Positions 1 through 11,028 are shown, counted from the first letter of the stretch. The stretch is 64,000 nt of DNA from Chloranthus sessilifolius (GCA_021018995.1 CM037595.1:96546491-96610490); one strand, 5' to 3'. The notes: generated from the letters alone by a model not told the origin. Numbers and translations are program-made.

Positions 1-1656
1 CACGTGCGTTGCACGTGTTTACATATATTATGAAAAAATATTTATAAAATCTTTACAATATTCAAATACATTAAAATTTGTGCATTATGTGGATTGTGGA
101 AAATTCATTATGTGGAAGATCGGGGTGAAAAATGATTGAATACAGTTAAAGGCCATCATCTGATTCAATAGTTGTTTCTTATATGTTAGAGGATGGAGAT
201 CATATTTTGTGCCAATTTTGGGCCACAAAGATCTTTACATAAGAGTCTTCAAATCAGATCGCTTAGATTGCATTCCATGTGGTACATATCCCAAAACTAA
301 CAAAGCATTTCTTTTTAATATATGTCAAAAATATATATTTGTGTGCAAGTTATAGCTCCCTTATTGGTTAGGATAATAAATGTGAAATGTCCCTACTCAT
401 TTTAATTATTCGTTTTTCTTTATCGAGTAATTGAGTATTCAAATTCCGATGTCTTCCGATAACGTTGTTGTTTGTGCTTTCAAAGAGGTTACCAGTTTGG
501 TAGTTCGTCCCTCTCCATCAACAAAGACCTTTGGACGAGTGTACAAGATTGAGGGATAGGTAAGATTGACACAAAACAACAGCTCTATCATCTGATTCGA
601 CATAGTCAATCATTGATTCAAATTGTCCATGCACCCTTATAAGGGACACTTGACTTACATGAAAATTTCTCACGATTTTATTTAGGGAGCCATTAATGGC
701 ACACAAAAAGTTAGCCCAAGCACACAACTTAAAAGAAAGACGACATTTTTTAGGCAATTGCGCCATGTGAAAACACCATCTATGCCTGGTATTTGAAGAC
801 CATCATCTAGAAATCTCTGATGGAAAAAAGTGCCACAAAGCATATAATTCAAGGTAGGCAAGTGTTGCTTTTATAAGTATAGTACTTCATTCCAATCTTC
901 CAAGTGACCCAAATCCAAAATGTGGCCCTAAATCCATTGGAGCGTGATGTGTGCCATGTGATTTAAGGGAAAACTTTTTTAGATTTTTGCCACATGAAAT
1001 AAAAGCTTAATCACCATGGCTCAAGATCCATTTTGTGGAAGGTTGGTATGAAAAATGATCACCATCATATGCTTCAACATAGCCAAATATTTTTAGTGTA
1101 TGGTCTCAAGATCCGTTGTGTGGAAGATTGGAATGAAAAATGATCACCATCGTCTGATTCAGCATAGCCAACGATTTATAGTGTGGACGCTCAATAATAA
1201 TTTCGTAGGCGTGAATAGAGGTACGTTTTTCCTTTGGGGAGCCATTCATCGCACACGAGAAGTTGGCTCTTGCACATAATTTAAAATAAAAACTTAATAT
1301 TTCAGGATTTGTGTTGTGTCAAAATACCATCTACGCCATTTATATGAAGACTATGATGCAAAAGTTTGATACAAAAGTTAGCCTCTATCAAATGATTCAA
1401 GACATCAAACAATGGCATTGATTGCATTTAATGATATGATAAAAATTATCTTTGTTGTCATATTTTTCATCTTAGATCTATAGATCAAGGCCATCGTTTC
1501 AGATAGTTTAGATAAACCCCGCCAAAATGTCAATTCTTGCTTGACAATTAAGGGCAAAGACTGACTTCTCGTGTGCAAGTTATTGTATAGTATTGGGTAC
1601 CTCTGTTTGCGCTCATGCATTCTCTAAAAGCACTCACATCACAAACCCCTTGAAAA
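1..1656. other. AT-rich non-coding DNA with foldback-repeat remnants
   Basis: No gene is supported. The stretch holds diverged copies of a motif that recurs across the window, of the form CTCAAGATCC..TGTGGAAGATTGG..GAAAAATGATCACCATCGTCTGATTC, seen for example at 100-190, 1025-1090 and 1100-1180. It also holds ATCATCTGATTC words near 585. The first 17 bases are a perfect palindrome, CACGTGC-GTT-GCACGTG, and probably belong to an element cut by the window edge. Short ORFs here are chance frames with no recognisable domain. Confidence 0.6.
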
Positions 1657-1919
1657 CCATTGATTGCTTCGGATCTGATGATGGAGGTTGTGTTTCACTC
1701 CGATCTTCTACACAATAGATCTTGAGATCATGGCGAACCTATCAGAAGGTCAACTTTTTTTATCCCATGTGTCATAGATCAAGGGTCATTTTTTGGGGAT
1801 CTATGACACATGGAAACAAAAACTGACCGCCTGATAGGTAATAAATGATTTCAAGATGTATTGTCAAGAAGATCTGCGTAAAAAACGATCTCTGTAATCT
1901 GATTCGAAGCAATCAATGG
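1657..1919. mobile_element. Foldback MITE-like element with ~120-bp arms
   Basis: The left arm starts CCATTGATTGCTTCGGATC and the right arm ends with its complement, GATTCGAAGCAATCAATGG. The arms stay complementary through the CACAATAGATCTTGAGATCAT block into an inner hairpin at 1737-1839 (ACCTATCAG..CTGATAGGT, with CCATGTGTCATAGATC facing GATCTATGACACATGG). The element is non-coding. The same family recurs at 13151-13432, and half-copies are scattered elsewhere. No target duplication was identified. The superfamily is uncertain; the long arms suggest MULE or Foldback type. Confidence 0.7.
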
Positions 1920-2694
1920 TGTGATTAATTGTGTCAATGGCTATTATTTGATTCAATATTTGACCACAATAGATCATATGATAAATATTGTGTTTTGCTC
2001 CAATCTTATGCACTGGAGATCCATAGATCATAAAGTTTAAATCAGACGGCCTAGATTACGTTTTCACATATCACATTGCATGTCTTGAATCAGACGATGG
2101 AGATATTTTTTGTCCCAATCTTACAACAATAGATTTTGAGATCATGGCCCATCTACCACACGATTAGATGTTAATGCCACATGGTACACGATGAACTCTT
2201 TTGCATTTCATGGCCTACTGAGTATTTTAGTAATTATAAAGTTAAAAAGTAGGGTCTATGGAAATGCATTCATCACTATGCATAAAATATTAAAATTAGA
2301 AGAAACCACACCGACGATCAAAGAGATCGTAAAGAACCACACCGACGATGAGATATACGCAATGCTTAAAGAATGCAACATGGATCCCAACGAAACCGCT
2401 TAGAAGCTCTTGTTTCAAGGTATTTCCTTTGAACGATTCGTTTTCCTTCTCTAGATTCTTCTTTGTTTTTGTGATCCTTGGAATGTCTGATTCGTGTTTT
2501 GAGGTTTGATTTCGTTGTGGATTTGTGATTCTTTTTAGGAAAGGCAGGGTGGTTATTGACTTTGTTTTTTTTTTTTTGCTGTGTTTTGGGGGTATGAAAA
2601 TATGACAGAAACTATTTTCACTTTTATACCGTAATAATAATAATAATAGTAAGGACAAGAGAAACTCTAACTATATTATATGAGTTGAAACTTT
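1920..2694. other. Non-coding, repeat-derived
   Basis: More remnants of the foldback family occur (GATCATATGATAAATATTGTGTTTTGCTCCAATCTTATGCAC near 1970-2010, repeated near 15040). There is also a short T-rich tract and a (TAA)n tract. At 2672-2716 a near-perfect palindrome (ATGAGTTGAAAC / GTTTCAACTCAT) abuts the next element. No gene was seen. Confidence 0.5.
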
Positions 2695-3138
2695 CAAGTT
2701 TCAACTCATATATTATCGTCCCATACCGATACGTATCGCCCTATACTTATCGGTTTTGGACCTGGGCGGTACGATACATTGCATATGTATCGTACCCCCT
2801 AAAAAATAGGGTAATTATCGTCCGATACGGCCAATATATCGCCCGTATCGGACGATAAGGACGATACATTCAAATTATCGGTCGATAATTTTAAATTATC
2901 ATCCGATAATTTGATTTATGAGTTTTTTGAAAAAAAAAATGTATCAAAACGATACATTCAATGTATCAGATGATACGCGATACGTATCGAACGATACGGA
3001 CGATACGTATCGGCCGATACAGACGATAATTTGACTTTTTAGATTTTTTGACAAAAAAAAAAAGTATTGAAACGATACATTCCGATACATTGAATGTATC
3101 AGACGATAGGTATCGAAAATCCGATATGTTAACCCTTG
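2695..3138. mobile_element. GATACG-word hAT-like MITE
   Basis: About 440 bp made almost wholly of the self-complementary word CGATACGTATCG and variants (CGATACATTCAATGTATC, CCGATAATTT). The right end reads ..TTAACCCTTG, whose complement CAAGGGTTAA resembles the CA(T/A)GGATCAAAAT terminal repeat of sister elements at 52371 and 53665. It is followed by GTTGAAAG; GTTGAAAC lies just left of the proposed left end, with a 3-base offset, so the boundary is approximate. It is non-coding. Confidence 0.55.
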
Positions 3139-4022
3139 GTTGAAAGATGACTCTTGCTATATGACTTAAAAAGGGAACCGGCTAAAGTGTAGCAGCTATT
3201 AAGACTTTTGGACTTGGTAACGAAAAGTTTTTCGAGGAAGATTAGGCTAAGTAGTGGCAATTTCTTCTTAAGACGAGTGGAAACAAAACTTAACATAAAT
3301 TAGGACCTGTTTTGTTCATAAAAGATGGAGGGATAGGATATTAAACTTATCAAGATGAGTCATATCTCATGGTTGGGAATAATTTTGGGTAACCTGGGGA
3401 TAGACTTTAATCTTTTAATTTAAGTAAATCTTTCATTTTTTTTAAAAGATTAGTATTCCACCTATTGAGGTGGAATACTTTTTTTTTCTTTTTTTCTAGA
3501 AAGTCCGAATAAAACCACAATGGGTAACAAGTTTTAAGGGGCAAATTAGGCTAAGTAGGGGCAATTTCTTCTTAAGACGAGTGGAAACAAAACTTGATAG
3601 AAATTAGGGGTGCTTTTAATAGGAGCAAGATATGTGTAAGATTGTTGTTGAACGGATCACGTTTTGAGATGTGCAATATATAGTCAATATGTGTGTTGTT
3701 TGGTACGCCCAATGGTTTAAAGATCTATGGAGTTGAAGATTGGAACGAAAAAAATATGTCTATCATGTGATTAAATATCTAAGATCTATGTTGTATATGA
3801 TTTAACATCTAAAAATCCACGATGGGTAAAATTAACGGAGGAAAAAGCATGTCCATCGTGTGATTCAAAGTAGCCAATGGCTTTGAATGACATGATAATG
3901 TTTTTTCGTTCCAATCTTCAGCACCGTAGATCTTTAGATCATGGGTGTGCTATTAAAAGTCATCATGACTGCTCCCCATGACACACATCTCAAGAAGTCA
4001 TCCGTTCCAAATCACCACCTGG
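3139..4022. other. Non-coding, with inverted foldback copy at 3712-3945
   Basis: At 3320-3600 there are two direct copies of a line reading AGGCTAAGTAG(T/G)GGCAATTTCTTCTTAAGACGAGTGGAAACAAAACTT (near 3242 and 3549). At 3712-3945 a diverged foldback has arms GATCTATGGAGTTGAAGATTGGAACGAAAAAA and, in complement, GATCTACGGTGCTGAAGATTGGAACGAAAAAA. No gene was found. Confidence 0.5.
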
Positions 4023-4186
4023 CACTACAAAAAACAAGACTATTAGCGGCTGCCAAAAACTGCCGCTATTAATAAAAAACTGCCGCTAATACTCTTGCTG
4101 CTAATAGTCTTAATAGTTTTTTTTTATTAATAGTAGTAATTTTTTACTCCAAAAAACTGCCGCTAATAGTCTTATTTTTTGTAGTG
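4023..4186. mobile_element. CACTA (CMC/En-Spm) MITE, 164 bp
   Basis: The element starts CACTACAAAAAA and ends TTTTTTGTAGTG, a perfect 12-bp terminal inverted repeat with the CACTA signature. It is flanked by an exact 3-bp target duplication, TGG (4020-4022 and 4187-4189), as CACTA transposons produce. The interior is a set of subterminal words in both orientations, AACTGCCGCTAATAG and CTATTAGCGGCTGCC. No coding capacity; it would depend on a transposase elsewhere. Confidence 0.9.
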
Positions 4187-4424
4187 TGGAAGAGATTATC
4201 GTGTACCAAATCTTTTGGGCACGTTTGAAAGCAGGTAACAACGCGCTTATGCCCTTTTTAACATTCAGTTGACCCTCAATTTTAGATAACGTGTTTTCTC
4301 CCTATTTGTAATACGTTTATGTACTATCATAGCAATGTGTAATAAAGGTTACACATAAACCATTTAAATGTGCTGCTGCATTACCATCATTGAAACGTGC
4401 CCTTTGAAGAAAAGAGAGGTGGGT

Positions 4425-4985
4425 GTATCAGGCAGCTTTGCAAGTCCTAATTCTCCAACCCGTTGTTGATCAGTGCTATGTTTTCTGTGACTTCACAATC
4501 TTTCATATCTCTTCTCACGACTTTCTTCTAGGTCTTCATTAATTTCCCTCTTCTCCTACTTGCTTATGATTGTAGCTTCTCAACCCTTCATATAGGATCT
4601 GCTTTGTGCCTCTAATAAACATGTCCAAAACACCTCAAGCGCCATTCCATAATTTTGCCCTTTATAGGTGTCATTCTTGAATTTTGTCTTTTATACTCAT
4701 TTTGAATTTTATCCTTATTACTCCACACATCCATCTCAACATACACAATTTGGCCACATAGGCTCTATCTTCCTGTTGCTTTTCCGTAGTCCAACATTCC
4801 GCACTATATAATTTGATAGATCTAATTGTCATATTGTAAAAATACCTCTTCAATCTAAATGCAACTCATGGGTCGCACAATACTGTGCTTCCTTGCCTCC
4901 ATTTCAGCCAACTTACATTAATCGTGTTTGAGACATTCTCGTCAAATCTACCATCTGATTGTAAAGTAGAGCCTAAACAATAAAG
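4425..4985 (-). pseudogene. RTE-type LINE, C-terminal end of reverse transcriptase ORF
   Basis: Read on the minus strand in shifting frames, the segment gives YLGSTLQ-like, then CLGSTLQSDGRFDENVSNTI, a WLKWRQ block, the hallmark LYSAECWTTEKQQEDR..VAKLCMLRWMCG, and a tail with KGKIMEWRLRCFGHV and RRRGKLMKTWKKVVRRDMKDC. This order (LGS.., GWMKWR, LYGAECW, MLRWMCG, GHV, R-D-M) is the conserved C-terminus of plant RTE/BovB-type LINE polymerases found downstream of the catalytic core. Several stops and frameshifts show it is dead. Only this 3' part is present, as expected for a 5'-truncated LINE. Confidence 0.8.
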
Positions 4986-5611
4986 TAAAATGATACTGCG
5001 TAAAAAGCAATCAATGGTTGATGGGTTTTGGCTTTGGTGTTGGAAGAAATAATGAATTGAGAGAATTCTTCTCTCACCTAATTTGGTGAGAGAACGGTCA
5101 AAGTCAATTTACTGTCAAGACTACTACAGAAATGATTGACCACAAGTCTTTCATCCCTTGATCATCACTAGATCTTAATCAGAGGGTTCTGGATATTTTC
5201 TCTTTCTTGGTGTGTATCTCTCTCAACTATATCTTTGACCAACGACTATACATGTGAATTTTAAACTGCTGCTTTGAAGCCCTCCTATTTAAATACGGTT
5301 AGCTTATGTGTTGAAGCCTGATGAGACAACTCAAGCTCTCTCTCCTCTTCACAAGGTGAATAGTAGGGAAGCTACGTTGCCCATTGGGTATTGAAGATAG
5401 CCTGATGTGTTAACATCTCATCCACAGCACACCTGAGTACCTGATGATAGGGCTAAATGGGTAGCTGCTTGTGATGATTTATAGTTGTGGCTGGTACCAG
5501 AGATTCCCATAATAGTTGTTTTTACCAAATTGAGATTTGATTTGATCTTGCTTCCTTGCAATTTTTTATTTATAGCTTCTTTATTTCATTTTATTATTAT
5601 TATTAAATTTT
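4986..5611. other. Non-coding
   Basis: No gene was seen. A small hairpin (TTCTCTCAC..GTGAGAGAA) lies at 5067-5093. The remainder is AT-rich sequence without open frames of note. Confidence 0.4.
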
Positions 5612-5775
5612 TTTTTTGATAACCTGGGTATCTGGGCCTCTTAGAGCACCCGCCTAATCCTAGGGGTACATGCGCACCTTAAATTCAGCACATGCCGGGT
5701 CAACACAGGATATAAATCCCTTTGGTGGCCTCGAGGGGGGGAGGGGATTCGAACTCAGGTCTCTTGTTTTTCTAA
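5612..5775 (-). mobile_element. tRNA-related SINE (minus strand)
   Basis: Read on the minus strand, the unit begins near a box-B-like GAGTTCGAATCCC. It runs through a GC-richer body (CCCTAGGATTAGGCGGGTGCTCTAAGAGG) and ends GGTTATC followed by a run of about nine A. Polymerase III B box first and poly(A) last is the layout of a plant tRNA-derived SINE. The A box was not clear, so the 5' end may be truncated. Confidence 0.5.
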
Positions 5776-6502
5776 CTTCTTTAATTTCCAAACATTTTTT
5801 TGGGAGTTTTTTTTGGCTTTTTTTTCAACTGGGTTTGCTTATCTGTTGTTTTTGTATGCTTCATATGAAAGAACCCAGTTCACTTTCTGCCCCCATTTTG
5901 GTTTTCTTGCAATCTTTCTCTTTTTTCTTTTATTTGAAGAACACTTTGATCATGTTATTCCCAGCTGGGTTTTGTTTGTTTTGATTTTGGGATTCTTAGT
6001 ACAAAGAATACCTGATTGGAAACCACTATTTTTTCCCTTGCAATCTCTGTTGATTTCTTTGAATATCAATTTGTGCCTAGTTGGATTTATTTTCTTTGGC
6101 AATAATTTTGGGGTGCTCAGTACCACTGTGTTTGATCCTGAGTTCTGGGAAATAGCATCTCACTTTATATTGCATGAAATTTAGCATATAAGATGATTGA
6201 GAGTGCAGGCTATTGGAACTGGGGCCTAGTTTAAACCATGATCTAAACTGTCTAATCGGCATGCCATCTCTTGTTGGGCCACAGTCTAAATTATTTTCCA
6301 TTTGGAAACGATTTCATCTTCGACCAATGCGGCATTGCTTATTTTAACTGACTATCTAGAATTAACTAATTGATTAGGCCAATCTCTCCGTGTTTTTGGA
6401 GCAGATTGCTTTTGACACAGTGCATTGGTTTGACCCTTTCATGTTAACCTATCTTAGCCCAAAGAACATAACCATCATCCAATCCAAGCACTTGAGTATC
6501 TG

Positions 6503-6505
<3 letters not shown>
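5776..6505. other. T-rich non-coding stretch
   Basis: A strongly T-rich plus strand gives short hydrophobic frames (about 5813-6184) with no domain, which I read as compositional artefacts. No gene was recognised. Confidence 0.45.

Positions 6506-6590
<85 letters not shown>
6506..6590. repeat. (TA)n microsatellite, ~85 bp
   Basis: An uninterrupted TA dinucleotide run of about 42 units. Confidence 0.97.
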
Positions 6591-6591
<1 letters not shown>

Positions 6592-6904
6592 CAGCTATGA
6601 CCATTGCTGCAGTGTGTTAACCCATTTTAATTCTTTGGCTGGGCTACAACATGTGAGTGATTAATGTTTGGAAGCAATTTTTGAAGTTGATAGTGCCTGA
6701 TTTTACTTTGCTTTCATGGGTGCATGCAGTTTCTCGCAGACAGCTCCATCTCCGAAGCCTAAGTACAGTAGAATCAGGTGATTGACCAGCTTCCATTGGA
6801 TAATTGGCCAAAAGTAGAGGTTCTATAAATGCAATTTGCTTCATTTTGTCGGATGTAATATGGACTGTATGACGAGTATTTGTGGAATAATAATTTATAT
6901 GGGC

Positions 6905-7860
6905 GTGTACTGAAGCAGACATAGCTGTTGAGCTATGTTACAAAGCAGACCGTCAACATAACACAGCAGCTCAGTTACAATGCCCAACAGCTGCTGTGAA
7001 GGACTGAGTTAAATTAAGGAGCAACTGTTGTGAGTGACTGTGGGTTTCATTAACACATCAACTCCTCATATAGATGTGCTAATTAAGGAGCAATGAGTTA
7101 CAAATAGGTTGTATAAGGAGTGGCTCAATTGGGCACCTGTGAGTGACTGTGAGAACTAAATGGCCTAATCTCAACAGCTATGTTACAATACGCAGCAGCT
7201 GCTGTGAGTGAAATTAAGGAGCAGCTATTGTGAGCGACTGTGGGTTTCATTAACACATCAGCTCCTCATATAGATGCGCTCATTAAAGAGCAATGAATGA
7301 CAAATAGGCTCTATGAAGAGTGGCTCAATTCGGCAGCTGTGAGTGAGTGTGAGAACTAAATGACCTAATCTCAACAGCTATGACTGACGGTGAGTGACTG
7401 AGAACTAAATGACCTAATCTCAGCAGCTATGTTACAATACGCAGCAGCTGCTGTGAGTGACTTAGTGAAATTAAGGAGCAGCTGTTGTGAGTGACTGTGG
7501 GTTTCATTAACACATCAGCTCCTCATATAGATGTGCTCATTAAGGAGCAATGAATGACAAATAGGCTCTATGAAGAGTGGCTCAATTCGGCAGCTGTGAG
7601 TGAGTGTGAGAACTAAATGGCCTAATCTCAACAGCTATGACTGACAGTGAGTGACTGTGAGTGAAATTAAGGAGCAGCTGTTGTGAGTGACTGTAGGTTT
7701 CATTAACACATCAGCTCTCCATATAGATGTGCTCATTAAGGAGCAATGAATGACAAATAGGCTCTATGAAGAGTGGCTCAATTGGGTAGCTGTGAGTGAG
7801 TGTGAGAACTACATGGCCTAATCTCAGCAGCTATGACCGACTGTGAGTGACCAATATATG
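6905..7860. repeat. Tandem satellite, ~200-bp unit, four copies
   Basis: Units begin AAATTAAGGAGCAGCTGTTG at 7011, 7211, 7468 and 7664, giving spacings of 200, 257 and 196 bp. Each contains TGTGGGTTTCATTAACACATCAGCTCC, an AAATAGGCTCTATGAAGAGTGG block and a tail GAACTAAATGGCCTAATCTCA-CAGCTATG. The 257-bp unit carries a duplicated tail (near 7350-7430). A degenerate lead-in (6905-7010) is rich in CAGCAGCTGCTG and GAGTGACTG words. No coding signal. Confidence 0.93.
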
Positions 7861-8062
7861 GCCTACTCTCGGACTGTCAAGACAATGCATTTCATGGCTG
7901 CCCATTTTTATTTTTTCAGCAACAAGTGTACTTGTCTATTTGGTTCTTTTTTTTATGAAATACCTGCTCTATGAGTAGTAGCTATGTTACAAACCATAGT
8001 AAACTTGTTAACCAATAAATGGCCTATATCTCTAATCCCCGAAACTTTATTAACTTGGTAGT
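7861..8062. other. Non-coding spacer before Harbinger ORF
   Basis: AT-rich sequence. No terminal repeat of the following element could be fixed here. Confidence 0.3.
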
Positions 8063-8780
8063 ATGACTGGTCGTGAAGGAAAACAAAGGGCGCCGCCAAA
8101 TTTCACCGCCGAAAATTGGCTAGTGGATCTTGACAAAAAAATGTGTGGCCAGAAATGGCTATGAAGTTAAAGAATTACCCTTGCTTCCAGGATAAACTTG
8201 GAGAACTCACTAAAGAGAAGTGTCACAATCATTTGAGGACTGTGAGAAATCACTACAGTAAAATGAAATGCATCCTGGAAATTAGTAGTTTCGGATGGGA
8301 CGATCATGCAAAGAGGGTCCTTGCAGAGCTCAATATTTGGATAATTTCTGCAATCGATCGATTAGTTCTTATAAAACTCCTCATGCCCAACAGATATTAT
8401 TTTGTATATGATAAATTAACAACACACATTAATTATGTACATTGTTCTTTAATTGACACTAGTGTTTCGCTTGGGCAACAATCTATCGAGGTTGTGAGGC
8501 ACAAGACTATACTAGTCTATGCCTTATGTTCGAAAATATCATGTACACTGGGCATGAGGAGTTCCACCCACTGGATCATTGGGAAGATGAAGAGCCCACC
8601 GTGCCACTAGCCTGTGACGATAGTGGAGACTCGTACCATCTGGTATTCGAAAACAATGAGGCACAATCTCCCTTCACGACCAAGAGTGGACCAAACTCGT
8701 CCACTCAAAACCACCCAAGTCGGGTCTTGTCCTCTGGATCTGGGACGAAGAGGAAGAGCACCCATCATGTCCGATGATGC
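8063..8780 (+). pseudogene. Myb/SANT-like ORF of a PIF/Harbinger element
   Basis: Starting at the ATG at 8063, the frame gives a short N-terminus with FTAENWLVDLDKKM. After a frameshift near 8140 it gives KLGELTKEKCHNHLRTVRNHY followed by SKMKCILEISSFGWDD. The pattern NHLRTVRxHYxxxKxxLxxSxFGWDD is the Myb/SANT-like (trihelix-related) DNA-binding domain of the second protein encoded by plant PIF/Harbinger transposons, which carries the transposase to DNA. Stops near 8348 and an AT-rich, possibly intronic stretch precede a second block (8526-8777) with DHWEDEEPTVP and a KRKS basic tail that fits the variable linker. It lies directly upstream of, and parallel to, the transposase relic. Non-functional. 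Confidence 0.72.
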
Positions 8781-8874
8781 TCTGATCATTACGTTGACAA
8801 TGAGTTTTATCATCACTGTGATAATCTACTATTTGACGACCCGCCCTCACTGGACCGTTATATGTCAGTGAGAT

Positions 8875-9910
8875 ACTTAACGGCCATCTGAACATTGCTT
8901 ATGAACTATTTCACATGCGCATACCTGTATTTAGGAGTTTATGCAATGGCCTGAGGTCGAGGGGTCTCCTACAAGATACATAAAGGATGATGGTCGAGGA
9001 GGCCGTGACAATTTTTCTGCACACGATAACTCAAAATCAAAAGAATCAGACCGTGCAAGATAGATTCCAACATTTAGAGTCAACCATTAACCTCTCCTTT
9101 AATAGTGTATTTGACGCTATCTTGGATCTTTACCCCTAGTTTGTAAAGCAAGCAACGAGCGCCACACCCCCTAAGCTTTTGAATAAACCTTGGGTGTATC
9201 CTTGATTTAAGGATGTTATAGGAGCCATCGATGGTACACATGTAGACGTTACGGTTTCAAAGAGAGACTTGCAACGATATCGAAACCGCAAGCAAGCAAC
9301 ATTACAAAATGTTGTGTTCTCTGAGCTTCGATATGCTATTTCAATACGTACTCCCCGGATGGGAGGGCTCTAGTCCCGACTCAAAAGTTGTTACTAATGT
9401 GTTATCAAGACCCCTTAATAGGCTTCATGTGTCACAAGGCAAATACTACCTTGTTGATGGGAGTTATTCCAACATGCGGGGGTTTCTAGCTTCATACCGT
9501 GGAGTAAGATATCATCTTCAAGAGTTAAATAGCTTGAGTCCCCCACTCACTCCCAAGAGCTTTTCGATAAGCGACATGCCTCCTTGCACAACATGATCGA
9601 ACTCATTTTCCGTGTACTTAAACAACGATTCCCAATACTAAAAATGCCAACAAGGTTCCCCATAAAAATACAAGTGAGGATAGTAACTGCATGTTGCATA
9701 CTTTATAATTACATAAGAATGTATGATGAAGACAATCTATTCTTTGGGGAATGACCCGAGGAACGTGTAGTGGAACCCTCAGATGATTCAGTTGAGGAAT
9801 TAGACTCCGACGTTCACTGCACTCAAACCTCAACGAATCTTGAATGGATGGCCGCATTTCGCGAAGATATAGAGAACACTATGTGGGAGGCACAATCACG
9901 TTCACCCTAA
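8875..9910 (+). pseudogene. PIF/Harbinger DDE transposase relic
   Basis: One frame from about 8878 gives HMRIPVFRSLCNGLRSRGLL, VTIFLHTITQNQKNQTVQDRF and the first catalytic block VIGAIDGTHVDV (Asp codon 9230-9232). After a frameshift near 9340 it continues FQYVLPGWEGSSPDSKV and YYLVDGSYSNMRGFLASYRG (second Asp 9455-9457). After another near 9540 it gives the DKRHASLHNMIELIFRVLKQRF block with the final Glu (9599-9601). Spacing and motifs match the DDE_Tnp_4 superfamily of plant PIF/Harbinger transposases. A FREDIENTMWEAQ tail ends at TAA 9908-9910. In-frame stops (TAA in QDT-*, TAG after LDLYP, TGA after WVYP) make it dead. Element ends and the 3-bp TTA duplication were not located. Confidence 0.85.
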
Positions 9911-9946
9911 TGTTTACTAAAATTTTAGTATATATTCTCATATGTA

Positions 9947-10205
9947 ATGGGTAAATACTGCGTCGCTTTCAATTGTAGGAGACCTGGTGTTTATCGAGCA
10001 TGGGAAGATTACTTGTGAGAAGTCACAGGGTTATGAGGAGCCTATCATAGGTTGTTCAAAATACCCCCTCAGATAATCATCCTATCAACCAACGACACCA
10101 CATACGAAGAGACTCTATTGCGATATAATCGCATTCTCCCTATCTCTCAGTCATGTCACTTGACAAACCCTCCCATTTTTTCCAAGAATCGATCGATCCT
10201 TGGGT
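9947..10205 (+). pseudogene. RNase H1 hybrid-binding (Cauli_VI-type) domain ORF
   Basis: From ATG 9947 the frame gives GKYCVAFNCRRPGVYRAWED then, across two stops, EVTGL-GAYHRLFKI. The spacing (K-Y-x-V-x-F..R-P-G-V-Y-x-x-W-x-D..V-x-G..G-A-Y-x-x-F-K) is that of the RNase H1 N-terminal hybrid-binding domain, which grips RNA/DNA duplexes. It starts 37 bp after the transposase stop on the same strand. The two in-frame TGA codons (10018 and 10036 regions) show decay. It may be the first exon of a third ORF continuing at 10441. The assignment rests on motif spacing only. Confidence 0.55.
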
Positions 10206-10440
10206 AGTATGCATAAATCAAGCTAAGAGTGTGTATGTACAATGTGTGTGTGGTCTGTTTACATGACTTGTTATTCTCTTTATTGTAGCTCCTTTGTTTG
10301 TATGTGTTTCAAAGGATATAATGAAACTACAATTTGAAGCTTTAATGAGATGCTTGACGATCGATGTCATTTTTATGGTAAATGATTATAATTTTAATTT
10401 TTTAACAACATAGTAGCAATGTCCTCAATTATTGACAACC

Positions 10441-11028
10441 ATGAACTCGAACTGGTGCGATAACACACGGGTCGACCTCATGCCCCCTCTAGCTAGGTGA
10501 AAGATTGATGTAATAGACCTAGATTCTCCATATCGGGAACCATGACCGCACCTACTCCCCCAACACCAACCAATTGCACTTGTGCCTCCGGGGATTCGTC
10601 ATCGAGTCCGAACACTAGAAATTCGAGGCCCTTTCCAAACCCCACTAGCCTATCATGCACCACTAGTATGGCCCGTGACTCAGATCATTCGACCACCGGG
10701 AGTCGTAAATAACCTAGTGCTCCTCAGCTCGGGCTCCGAGGCCGACACTTACGAGCATATCATTGAGTCGGAGGATGAGCTAGACCCCGATTGGGAGCCT
10801 CCCTTGCAGCATGTTTGTGATGATAGTTGGGACGATCAGACTGGTTCTCCTAGACATACAATCACTGCCTCATATCATTGAGTCGGAGGATGAGCTAGAC
10901 CCCGATTGGGAGCCTCCCTTGCAGCATGTTTGTGATGATAGTTGGGACGATCAGACTGGTTCTCCTAGACATACAATCACTGCCTCATACTCTTCTAAGG
11001 ACAAAGATGACGACAACGCTACCTCGTA
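10441..11028 (+). pseudogene. Unrecognised acidic/proline-rich ORF downstream of Harbinger genes
   Basis: One frame from ATG 10441 runs with two stops to about 10878, then shifts because of a 115-bp duplication and continues to 11028. It encodes a proline-rich stretch (PPGIRHRVRTLEIRGPFQTP) and an acidic segment (SSGSEADTYEHIIESEDELD), ending SKDKDDDNATS. A plausible intron (about 10206-10412, AT-rich, ending ..AACAACATAG) would join it to the hybrid-binding-domain frame, whose phase differs by 2. No known domain is recognised. It could be a third Harbinger-associated gene or unrelated. Confidence 0.4.
10756..10985. repeat. Exact 115-bp tandem duplication
   Basis: 10756-10870 (starting CATATCATTGAGTCGGAGG) is repeated immediately at 10871-10985 with no visible difference. 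Because 115 is not a multiple of 3, it shifts the reading frame of the acidic ORF it lies in. Confidence 0.95.

Noticed and set aside
2710..3130. CRISPR-like array of palindromic repeats
   Set aside because: The words have no uniform spacers and vary in length; this is a eukaryotic foldback MITE.
5813..6184. Hydrophobic 123-codon plus-strand ORF
   Set aside because: It comes from a T-rich tract with overlapping frames and has no domain, signal or splice support.
8607..8895. Several 69-85 codon ORFs on both strands
   Set aside because: They overlap the linker region of the Harbinger Myb-like ORF and have no independent support.
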